Of a stretch of 64,000 bases of DNA, positions 12,053 through 25,200 are shown piece by piece. Numbering within the stretch: position 1 is the stretch's first letter; every line of letters starts with the position of its first letter. Source of the DNA: Setoptus koraiensis (Eukaryota; Arthropoda). The translations under genes were made by a program, and so were the position numbers. The stretch spans positions 18,104,001 through 18,168,000 of the forward strand of contig CM106585.1 of NCBI GenBank assembly GCA_048013815.1, read 5' to 3'. The notes beneath the pieces were generated by a model. The model was not told where the DNA came from, did no database searches, and worked only from the letters and a program-made list of their open reading frames with translations.

Positions 12053-14341
12053 GTAGAGCTGAAACTGAGACAACTCTAAGAGACAACTCTTAGGGACAAC
12101 AGCATGGGTGAAAATTTATTATTATTCAAAAACATTCAGCAACAACAACAACGGCATAGAAGAGAACACTAGAGGTTGAGCTTAAAATAACGCACCGCGC
12201 TGCGATGAGCCGGCCGCACTAGTGTTAGCTAACCAATTCAATGTTGACTAACTAGCTAGCTAACGTTTTCATGTCATTCGCTAGCGAAGCAATACCGATA
12301 CAATGGTCCTATTATATAACGTAACAACAACAACGACAGCCATAGAGCACAGAAAGATTGTACATACCGCATGCGAGCAGCATATGCCAATTTCAAATTA
12401 AAAACTATCTAGACAGCGGAGGGCGCCGTTTGATAGGCGTTGGGTCAATAACACTGTCGTAGAGCAGTTTGTCTGACAAGTCACACACCTACTAGTGGCG
12501 TAGTGTGTGACTGCGTGTGTGACAGCCAAGGCAGAGAGTCTCTGTCGAACTGAATAGGCTAGACAGTAAAAGCATTTAACATGGATCATGACCGGTCAAA
12601 ACAAAGGGAAACAACTCTTGTCGTCGTTGGCTGTCGTTATTGTCGTCGTTTTATCTTATTCTTCGTTAGTTGTGTTGTCTCGTCATCTCTGTGTTGTTTC
12701 TATTTAGATTAATTTAAAATTTAAATTCAGATGTGGTGATTCGAGTTCGTTAAATTTGTTGTTGTTTGCGTAATTGATTCATAACAACAGCGAAGCGCTT
12801 GCATCGCGTCGTTGTTGGCTGCGTTGTGGCCATCCTGTGAGCTTGCAAGGATCATATCCTTCTGCTCCTCCTCACAAGCTCACAGTCTGGCAAGCGCATA
12901 ATGTCTGGATTATGACTGACTATTACTGATCGCTGTGATTGATTGCCCGGCTGCCTTGTGCGGCTTATCCCGTTCTTAATTAGGATGGGGCTCCGATGTC
13001 TATTGACACGATAACATGACAACTGAGAGGACCGATCGACATGACAATAACTAATGTGACTAATTTAAATGAATTATGGTCTATTTTTGCTTGTTAATTG
13101 CACACAGACACACATATAACACACAACGAGCGATCGAGGCAACCCTTCCAAGCGCAAATTATGTTAATATTGATTATGCGTGCCTTGTTTATGTCAAACT
13201 TTTTAAAGGGGCCCTCGAGTCAAGCGAGATCATCAACACCGTTGAATGATCGTGCCGCTGCATAATTCATTCGCGTTGACCGATTTACACAACATGTCCG
13301 GCACAGCTTGCTCTTTTTTGCTCACTCAATCGATTGTTGGCTTGGCTGTTGTTTCAGCCAACTCAACTAAGCCTGCGACGTTCAATTTTTCAACTCAAGA
13401 GCTCAAAACTTGCTCATTCACAAAAGTGACTGCTTGAGTGGTGCAGTGTTATTGGCAAACAAAAACTGGCTGGCCAGCAGCCAGTGGGGCGCAAATATAC
13501 GCGTGCATGCGACTCACAGGCAAGTTGGACCTGTTGCATTATGCACGCGTTTTATGGCGGTCGCATTGGCGGCAGCCACTCTGATTGCAGCCAATGGTTG
13601 GTTCGGAATTCGAATAACAACAGGTAAACAAGCAGTGAATGTTATCGTGATTCTTTTCCTTCGAGCGTGTGTGTGTGTGTGAGTGAGTGAGTGCCAGTGC
13701 AGCCAGAGAGCGATAGAGAAGCGAGCGAAGAATTCGAATCAGCTGGCCGCATTCCTGCCAATATTCACTACTCGCTAATGTTCTCTGTTCGAGCATGTAG
13801 CCTGAATCAATAGACTGTGTATTACGTTATGACTAGTGATGCAAATACGATTCGCGACATGGCATGGCAGGGCGCGCTTTCGCACAATACGGTTGTGTGC
13901 GTGGTGCATACCGCTCATCGCCGCCAATTCTAGCTGTGACCAAACCATTATTGACGACCATCGAAAGAATTCAAATTAATAGCCCCTTGATATACCTGTG
14001 TGTGCGTTACCTGTGCCCCGGGCTTTGCGTGCCTGTGTAGTGGTCGTTTTAACAAACATTCGGCATGGTGTGCGTGCGTGTGTTTGTCGTTGTTTGTTGG
14101 AGCGCCCACAGAAAGGAGCAACGAGGAGATGAAGATACAGACCGAGAGCAAGCAATTTTTTCTTCCTCTCTTTTTCATCATTCCTTTCTCGTTTGCCTGT
14201 TTGTGTGTGTGTATCAATTTTCAATAACAACAACAACAACAGCAACCGATGCCGGCCGCACCACAATCAGCAGCGCAGTCACACAAGCGGCCATACGAGA
14301 CTCTTGTGTGGAACTCACTGGCTGGCCGCATTCACCAGCGA

Positions 14342-14343
<2 letters not shown>

Positions 14344-14392
<49 letters not shown>
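14344..14392 (+). repeat. (TG)n microsatellite
   Basis: About 24 uninterrupted TG dinucleotides; a shorter TG tract follows at 14463-14484. Confidence 0.95.
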
Positions 14393-14393
<1 letters not shown>

Positions 14394-15312
14394 AAGTCAA
14401 GGTGAAGCAGCCAGTGTTTACGATCGCATATCCACAGTATCTGCAAGAAGCCGGCCACTGAGCGTGTGTGTGTGTGTGTGTGTGGAAGCCGCAGCGTAGA
14501 CATAGCAAACAGCGGCTAAGCGGAGACCGAATCCTCCCAGTTTGTTGTTACTAATTCCCCAAGTGGTTTCAGGCTAACTATAGCATTATAGGATAATATA
14601 CTGCACACTGGCAGTGTGATACAACGCGCAGTGGTGCCGGTGGCGAACGAAAAGGTTTTACTCCAAATCGAATTGGCTGCCTTCGTCTTGGCTGTTGCCA
14701 GGCTGCCTGCAGTCGCTGCTGGCGCACTGCTCGTCTGCTGGCCGGTTGCCGGCCGGCCGGCCGGCTCACAGCGCGCCTGGCTCTGCTCACAAGCAGACTC
14801 TGCTGTGGAATCGAACTAACCTGAACTGACTCGCGAGTCGCGAGCAGCCTGTGTAGCGTGTGTGTGTGTGTTGATAGCTTTGGTCAGCGGTGGACAAGGG
14901 AGAAGCGCAGCAGTGGCAGCGCCAGCGACCATAACGCGGCGGCCGGCACTGCACACACACACAAACACACACACACACACACTATCAACAGGTCGAATTT
15001 GTTCGCTTTGGCTCGTTCGCCGTCTCGAGTTGAATCGTTCAATTGAATTCAATTTGAGCTGATTTGATTCGATTCGTTGTGGCTGCTTTAGTTGCTTTAG
15101 TGGCCAGCGCACACACACACACTCGCATTCGTATTACACGAATCAAATTCGTATCCATACAGGCATTGGTATTCACATTCATATTCACGTTGGCACAAGC
15201 GCACATTTTTGCTACTTTTTATCTTGCTTTTATCTCGCAATCAAATCGACGCCAACCGAACCGTCCCGCTGCACCGAGCCGAGCGCACCAACGAGCCAAA
15301 TCGAACTATTTG

Positions 15313-15423
15313 GCCCACACACACAAGATCGAATTTGCGACACACACGAGATCGAATTTTCAGGCACACACAAGATCGAATTTTGAAGCACACACAAAAT
15401 CGAATTTAGAGACCAAATCGAAC
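15313..15423 (+). repeat. Short tandem repeat, about 25-bp unit with CACACAAGATCGAATTT core
   Basis: Four to five degenerate copies of a unit made of a CACACA stretch followed by AGATCGAATTT. Units differ by a few bases, so the array is not fresh. Confidence 0.75.
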
Positions 15424-15661
15424 ATTCCGGCGTGCTCGACGGAATCATCATTATTATTTCAATTAATCCAGCCAGTGCCATCGCCACGGACGGATATATT
15501 ATCACGATTGGCATTATTTTAATCTCTCACAATCACACTCAACAATTAATTAATTTATTGACTCACCGGAACGACGGCGAGCGGATTATTGTCACCAACG
15601 CACATACACCTCGCACCATCGGCCCGAAGCAACACGTTATTGGCACTGTTTTGATCGGCGG

Positions 15662-15745
15662 CTGTTCAAATCGTCAGGCCTTTCCCACCGTCGGGCCGTT
15701 CCAATTGTCGGGCCGCTCAAATCGTCGGGCTGTTTTAATCATCAC
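15662..15745 (+). repeat. 17-bp degenerate tandem repeat
   Basis: Five units of about 17 bp ending in GTCGGGC or a close variant (for example CGTTCCAATTGTCGGGC). Noncoding. Confidence 0.7.
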
Positions 15746-16224
15746 AAAGTGGATTTGAATCACACAGCAACACTGTTGTCACCTGCTCAACGAGCAATCA
15801 TCATTATTACGTCAATTGTTATTGCGCCAATTATTAATAATATTGTTGTTGGATTTGCGACAAATCCAGCCACCAGATTGACATTTGAAGAAGAAAAAGT
15901 GCCGAGAAGCAAAGCTAAAATTAGAGCTGCTGCAAAATAGATATTGGCCAGACGGCGAAACCCAATTCACGCACACAAATGCAAGCGCAACAAATTAAAC
16001 GGTGTCACTTCTAGTCAAACGGCATATCAAATACACACATGAATGACAATCGTGTCAGCACATGCCATTACATATCCATGGCAGCGGCCACAGTCAATAC
16101 TTGTCACAGCAAACAACAAGAAGCGGCAAAAAATCAAATTTAAATCATTCACAATTCAACAGCAACAACATCAACTACAATAACAGCGACAGTGTCACCG
16201 TCTGCAAAAACAACAACAACAACC

Positions 16225-16312
16225 ATGGCACAACAACAACAGCAACAACAACAACGACAACAACAACAGCAACAACGACAACAACGACAACAACAACAAC
16301 GCATTAAACAGG
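16225..16312 (+). CDS. Possible first coding exon with polyQ tract
   Basis: An ATG in an excellent context (ACCATGG) opens a frame of Gln with scattered Arg ending RIKQ, and a strong donor GTAAGT starts at 16313. The exon would end in phase 1 after 29 codons. The preceding 15.9-16.2 kb is CAA/CAG-rich, as are the leaders of other genes in this window. It could be an upstream exon of the LIM gene at 22.3 kb or of an unseen gene; I could not find an acceptor with a pyrimidine tract that joins it convincingly. Equally it may be a CAA-rich noncoding exon. Confidence 0.25.
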
Positions 16313-17296
16313 GTAAGTCGTGCATAGTCGATCCATCTGCATGCTCTAGTACAGTCAACAGTAGCCAGTCACTAGCGAATCGCTAGTGATCACTCGAGCG
16401 ACACACAGCCACGATGTTGCGCAATTGCTTCTTCGATGGCACCAGTGAATGCCATTGTGTGCTGCTATTTCTGTTTTATCCCTCTCCTCTATAATAGTTC
16501 GCCCATTTATCGTTTGAGGATGCTGAAAGATTTCCAAAACTTACATCATGTTGCTGCCTTGCTGCCAATGTCGCAAGCATCATGTAAGTGTGTATCACTT
16601 GCAATCTGTGCGCGACAATTCCACTAGCTCGGCGGTCCTCTCGTCAGCGCCTCGAGCGTTTGTGAACCAAACCACCAGTTAGTCGTGTTCTCTTTCTGGT
16701 GACAGATCAATTCTGGCAGTAACCAATCGCAGCCAATCGGTTGGCAGCAAGAACTACAGCGCTTGGCCTCCTCACATGCTGTTCGCTGTTGTTGACAGAC
16801 ATCATACGAACACTGTTGCTAGATCGCAGTGAGCATAACCGAATGAGACATTATCGCAAGAGACAGTTGTCAGACAGAGGGTCGTTCAACCGGCATCAAT
16901 GCGTGAAAAACCTAGAGGTAATCTTCATCATGAGTGAATTGCTCAGTCGCATCGCGGCCTACCACCAATAATGCTAATTGGTCTAATAATTGAGACAATC
17001 GTGAATAAATCCACATCCCAAACACAAAACCCGCTCCTAGTTCAAACACCACAATCTTCTTGTTCCATCTCAATTTCGTACACATCGTACCAGAGTTGCG
17101 AAATGCTCAATAAAGTTTTGTTAGCTAGCTGTTGCTGAAAAGTTGTAGTTACAAATGGGTACGACGCTAATAAACATGCGCTGATGTAATGAGTGCTAAT
17201 GGAAGAATTGATTGTACATTATAGAGCATCACCGATGCACATATATTAGATCGTAGGGAGGTTACGAACGTAGATCTTTAAACTTTTAAGGAGAAA
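16313..17296. other. Noncoding stretch
   Basis: AT-leaning DNA after the donor at 16313. I see no gene, only short random open frames. Confidence 0.5.
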
Positions 17297-17511
17297 TGTC
17301 ACACTATCGATCGGTCACACTATCGATCGGTCACAACACTGAAGGCTAGAGATCGGTCACAACACTGAAGGCTAGAGATCGGTCACAACACTGAAGGCTA
17401 GAGATCGGTCACACTATCGATCGGTCACAACACTGAAGGCTAGAGATCGGTCACACTATCGATCGGTCACAACACTAAACGCTGTAGATCGGTCACAATA
17501 TTTGTCACACT
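17297..17511 (+). repeat. Composite tandem array of 16-bp and 26-bp modules
   Basis: Two modules share the head GATCGGTCACA. The short one is GATCGGTCACACTATC; the long one continues ACACTGAAGGCTAGA. They occur in the order short, short, long, long, long, short, long, short, variant long, then a decayed end. Junctions create the palindrome ATCGAT/CGATCG. Copies are almost identical, so the array is young. Confidence 0.92.
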
Positions 17512-18099
17512 TTTTTTCTCGTCAGCTGAAGTATTTCTTTTTCTTTAGTTTTCCTGAAGATTTGGGAGATTGAGGGAGAACTGGGGAGTGGTAAATCAAC
17601 AGCACCTTCCCGACCTACGATCTCCCCGCCTCAGTCCATCGACTGAGGGGACAACAAGTATCATATTTACAATCAAAATAGAAAGCTCACTCAACGCTTC
17701 AATCTGGAGAACAGTTAAATAATCCTTCATTCTAACAGTTGTAACTTTGAACAACAAAACATTCTATTCACATTTGTTTAGAAGGCAATATAACACAAAA
17801 GATCGACATCGAATGACTGAACTTTCCATAGCTGTATTGGTGATATGCAAACCACAAACTCGTATAGTGCTGTGCTCTTTGCTAAGACATCAGTTCAGTA
17901 AAACAAAATTGCAAAATTGCATTCGCGATGATTCTCTCATAGATCACTCAAACGATATAACAATTATCTTTCCCTTTGCTGCTGTCGCGGTTGTCGAAAT
18001 ATACAAAATATTTCATTTCAGTTTGTTTCTTTAATCTATTTGTTATTTGTCGTCGATGACCATCATCGAGCTAGATAATTATTCTGGTTCAATCCAGTC
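17512..18099. other. Noncoding stretch downstream of the secreted-protein gene
   Basis: AT-rich 3' flank of the minus-strand gene ending at 18100. ATTAAA on the minus strand near 18026-18031 could be its poly(A) signal. The plus-strand frame at 17747-18034 has no recognisable product. Confidence 0.45.
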
Positions 18100-18600
18100 T
18101 TATCTGTAGCGACGACCCCTCCTCCTGGGTTGTTCTACATATATTCCGTCCTCTTCTATTTCTTCAATATCAATATCCTCTTCTCGTGTTCTGTCTGGTA
18201 CATATCTCACTAGTCTCTCCTCTCGAACTTCCATATGAACAACTTCACGTTGAGGTCTGACCTCTCTATACTCAACGATTTCCTCATATTCTTCTTCTTC
18301 TTCATATTCTACTTCAGCCTTGATATAATACGTTCTTTGAGGTTCGCGACGGTAACGAACGCGTTCGTCGCGTGTCCTATAGGAGATAACTTCAACTTCA
18401 CGTACTCTTCTTTGTGTCACCTCTTCATATTGTGGCTCTACTCTTCTCGTGACATAGGTAACTTCTTCATCTCTGGGCCTGACATCACTAGTTACGCAAC
18501 GTTGTCTTGAGTTATAACCACCCCGACCACCTCTTTGTGCCAATGACAGCCCGACATAACAAGTGGCCACAAGGCAGATGATGAGCACTCTTGGGTACAT
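18100..18600 (-). CDS. Secreted Tyr/Glu/Arg-rich protein, single exon, unknown function
   Basis: 166 residues from an ATG at 18600 to TAG at 18100-18102. Residues 1-21 are a clear signal peptide (MYPRVLIICLVATCYVGLSLA), cut before QRGGRGG. The mature part has one Cys and is a mixed-charge low-complexity chain: alternating Val/Tyr/Arg/Glu segments (VTYVTRRVEPQYEEVTQRR, VRYRREPQRTYY), an acidic block EYEEEEEYEEIVEY in the middle, then REVRPQREVVHMEVREERLVRY and the basic tail RRRGRRYR. I recognise no family. The composition and repeated RxVxx rhythm suggest an extracellular structural or cuticle/gland product, which is inference. It has its own TATA box and a very short 5' leader, so it is probably strongly transcribed in one tissue. 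Confidence 0.8.
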   Translation of the reverse strand: MYPRVLIICLVATCYVGLSLAQRGGRGGYNSRQRCVTSDVRPRDEEVTYVTRRVEPQYEEVTQRRVREVEVISYRTRDERVRYRREPQRTYYIKAEVEYEEEEEYEEIVEYREVRPQREVVHMEVREERLVRYVPDRTREEDIDIEEIEEDGIYVEQPRRRGRRYR

Positions 18601-18631
18601 AGTTGTTGTCAAATTTATTGATAGTTGCTAT

Positions 18632-18639
18632 CTTTTATA
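18632..18639 (-). promoter_or_regulatory. TATA box of the secreted-protein gene
   Basis: TATAAAAG on the minus strand, its first base 39 bases upstream of the ATG. A start of transcription about 30 bases downstream would leave a leader of roughly 10 bases. Confidence 0.6.
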
Positions 18640-21298
<2,659 letters not shown>

Positions 21299-22018
21299 AG
21301 AAAGAAAGAAAGACAGCTTGATATCCAATGTTTGTGTGTACAATAAATTAGCTAACTGTGAGGCCCAACTCGTCGAAATTTATCCCTGTTCGGGGATAAT
21401 TAGCATGAAATCTAGTTTGAAGACTCAATCCGCGCCGAGGCAGACCGATACACATAAAAGTAGCCCTGATGGTGGTTATTGTTTTTGGCCTAGGGCCAGC
21501 AATTGAGAGGAACTAGAAGAACACTCTCGTTATCTTCCGAGTTCCAATCCGAGAGACGATTTTGGCTTTTACTAGTACTACTTGACTTCTAACTCTTGTG
21601 TAATCGTCGCAATGCGACGATAGTAGCGCCATTGAGTATGCCGACTTGCGCCTCAAAAGTCAATAAGTCTGAATGAGCTCCCGAGTAAACAGACAATATC
21701 CAGCAGTATATAGGGGCTCAAATTTAAAGTATGCGCACAACTGAATATAATAACAATAATAATGATGATAATGATGATATTAATGATAACAGCAGTTGCT
21801 AGATTCATCAGTAGAATGATATGCTCGGTTATGTAACATTATGATGATGTTTGTTTGTTTACAATTGAGCTCAAATAGACACATTTAATATAAAGGCTCT
21901 AAAGAGTGAACATCATCAACTATAGTACAACAAAATTTGAATCAACCATCATTTTGTTGATACCGTGATTCACCAGTGAACTTCACCTTGATCATTAGCT
22001 ATCTGTTTGATCAATTAA

Positions 22019-22026
22019 TATAAAAA
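22019..22026 (+). promoter_or_regulatory. Possible TATA box of the LIM-domain gene
   Basis: TATAAAAA in AT-rich DNA, about 230 bases before the ATG at 22258. It would give a leader of about 200 bases. Position is plausible; no initiator was identified. Confidence 0.3.
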
Positions 22027-22257
22027 ACTACTCACCAACCAAAAACCAACTTTTGATTCTTTTATTCACTTATAATCATCATAATTAAACATACAGACAC
22101 AATTAGACAACAGAATAAAAGACAAATATCAGCTTGAAGAGAGAAACAACAAAACATAGAAATTTCAAAAACGGGGAATAAACAAGCGTCAACCAGATTA
22201 GCTGATAGTAATCAGAATTACAATAGATTATTTAGCAACAAGCGAGTGAATGAAAAA

Positions 22258-25200
22258 ATGGCTCCCAAAACACTCGCCAATGGGCAAGCACAAAACGGAC
22301 AATCGTCGACCATGGCTGGAGCAAAAGGTGCCAGAGTGAAGAAGGCCAAGCGTCAATCAGCTACCGCCGCCAATATTAATAATGAACTAGATCAACAACA
22401 AGAAAATGTACCAAAATCTGGAAATATTACTAAAGAATCGGCCTCAAAGGCTCTGCTGGCCTCAGCCAAGCCCATAATCACCGCATCAAAAGATCCTACA
22501 TCAACGATAGCCAAAAACAGTAACAGCAACAATGTCAACATTGATGGATTAACAGCTCACGTAACTACATTCGACACACTAGCGACAAACGCGACAACTC
22601 AAAAACAAGTGCCAGCTACACAAACAACTAAAATAACAAATAAATCTAATCAAATAACATCATCATCATCATCAATAGAATCAACAGCTACAGCGAAAGC
22701 AGCAATAGCAGCCGTAACATCGCCATCATTAACAACGGCGTCCACAACGACGACAACCACAACGACGCCGACAACGGCCAAGCAGCAACAAGAATCCACC
22801 CCAACTAGAAATATGAGCAACAGTGATAAAAAATCACCGACAACGCCAGCAGCAAGTGCAACACCAATTGCACCAGCAACAATTACGACAGCAACTAGTC
22901 AGCAACAAATAGCAGAAAATGAAGCCCTAAACACATTGATAAACAATATGACAAACGACGATTGTGTTTCAGTAACATCCAGAACATCATCGGCTAGAAT
23001 AAGCACGATAGACCCAGAGGAGGGCGTTAAAATTGATACAGCCCGCGTGCAACGGCGCTTCTCATCTCAGGTAAGAGTCTGTCAATAGTAACGAAAGGGC
23101 TTGTTATTGCTATCATTGTTACAACCTACTAATGCTTGTACTTTTATATACTTGACCTCTTGCATGAAAATCACACACACAATCAAAAACAAACAAACAA
23201 ACACAATTATTGTTTTGAATAAACACTAATAATGTGATCAATGAACCAGCAGAACAGTCAAGAGGAGAGTTCTACGTGCAAAACATGCTCAAAGCACGTC
23301 TATCAAATGGAACGTATGATGGCCGAGAAGAATGTTTACCATAAGCAATGCTTCCGGTGCTCAGAATGTAAAATCCAGCTCAGGTGAGTAGCAGGTTCTT
23401 CATCTATCATCAATGGATATATCAGTAGTTGCTGCATATAAAGTGCAATGCTGTTGCAACCTGTAATAACACTCTCACATCATGTGCACAACAACAATGA
23501 CAACATTTATAAATATCCTATCCGAATACATCTAGGATGGACAACTACTCATCGCACGAGTCTCAACTCTACTGCAAGGCACACCACAGACAACTGTTCC
23601 AGCCCAAGGCAAAGTTCGACCAGAACAATGACGTTGAGCCAGTAACCAAGTCAAGTGAGTTTTCTCTCTCTATTTAGAAGCGTCTTTCTAGCTGCAAAAT
23701 GTCGCCCGCTTTCGCCCTCTCATGCTAAAACAAATCATGCCCAACAAGACTTTATACATATCAATTAACTACATGCTTTCTAATATGAGAGAACACAAAA
23801 GCAACAGAAGAGAAAAAGGCATAGAAACTAGTTGATACCGTTAGACCAGGTGGCTCGAATAAGGTGTGCATTGTAATGTGGTGTTTTCTAAATGCGACTC
23901 TCCAACGCTAGTGAACGCAATTCAATTCTCTTTTTGAAGCAAACATTCTGAAAATGTAGCCAGGAAGAGAGCGCACCACCATCTATTAAAAACTGATCTA
24001 CCTGAGACCGATCTGAATATTATGATGATACGTATGATGATATAGTGGCAAGTTCTTTATTTAAGTGAGCGACTTGCCCAAAATACTAATATAGCTTACA
24101 CAAAGAAAGTGCAAGTATTGTATATCATGAGCCAAACCGGAGATATAGTCAACAACTTGATGACACTCTGATATATACGCACACATACTGATATATACTC
24201 ACCGATATATTGTCAGATGTAAAACTTTCTATTATTGTTAAGTCTACTGGCTGTGTAGTGTTGAGATGACACAAACAAAGCTAGATAAAACTGAACAGTT
24301 AAGCTTGATACTATTAGAGAAAGTCGGCGCAAAGCAACAATTGACAAGGCACATACACACATGAACAGTTTGAGTAGCTTTGCAACAATTAAGTTGACCC
24401 TGCGAGACAATAAATCAGCGACAGTTACTACAAAGGGATGGAGAGAAATGTCCTGTCGAAGCTCCGTCGTCTCAAAGACAGAGGGAATGCTTCTTTTTTG
24501 TCGACTGCCACCTGTAACCGAACCATGAGACATTCGAGGTAGTGATAGTAGAGAGTAAAACTAAGAACAGAGTAGCTGATTGCTTGCCTGTCCAATACAG
24601 TGATTGAGAGAAAGAGCAAGAACAAAAGAAAGAGTGACTCCGATCTGCTATAGAGCCGATAAATAACCGTATTGTGTTCTCACACTCACCTATTATTAGT
24701 CAAATAGGGAGGTGGTGATCGATTGCTTGATTCCACATCTGCAACGACGGCGGCGATTACGATGACGACAACGACGACAATTCCAGATCGCTAGCTGCTC
24801 GAACGATAGTGAGTATGTCAGGTAGCTCATAGGCGGAGATCCGAGCCCAAAATTAGATTACACAGGTATTGTTGAGCATTTCACCCCTTTATTCTGTCGA
24901 TGCGACTGCCGCCCAAGGATGATGATGCACTGTCAGATAGAACATGAGATAATGTCTATCGGATTCTTTCGCTACCTAGAGAATATTGCCTCAGAAAGTG
25001 TCTCGATTTTGAGTGTGTGTGTGTGTGTTTCTATTTGGAAACTGTTTTAAGCAGTGTGTCAGATGAAAGTAAAGTAAATAGAAAGGGGGGGGGGCGGGGG
25101 GGGGGGGTGGGAGGGGGGGGGAGGGGGGGAAGGGGGGGGGGAAAGGGGGAACACCAAATCTGTATAAAGTCAAAAAAGATAATAAGAAATGAAACAAAGC

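Larger units (their letters stand above)
7750..15300. other. Gene-poor stretch upstream of PDCD4; microsatellites, no supported gene
   Basis: About 7.5 kb with no open frame that I can link to a protein family. It begins with the PDCD4 leader and probable promoter (AT-rich to about 7.95 kb, with CTATAAACTATA near 7.8 kb on the minus strand). CAA runs lie at 8158-8175 and 8284-8322, a GGT run at 12000-12052, TG/CA runs near 13.67, 14.34, 14.47, 14.86 and 14.95 kb, and four-base-periodic GGCT/GACT and GGCC tracts near 11.57 and 14.74 kb. Confidence 0.6.

Noticed and set aside
14065-14499. 144-codon frame around the TG microsatellites
   Set aside because: Cys/Val run is only the translation of a TG repeat; the rest is shared by several overlapping frames.
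17297-17511. CRISPR-like array
   Set aside because: No unique spacers between units; it is a two-module tandem repeat in an animal genome.
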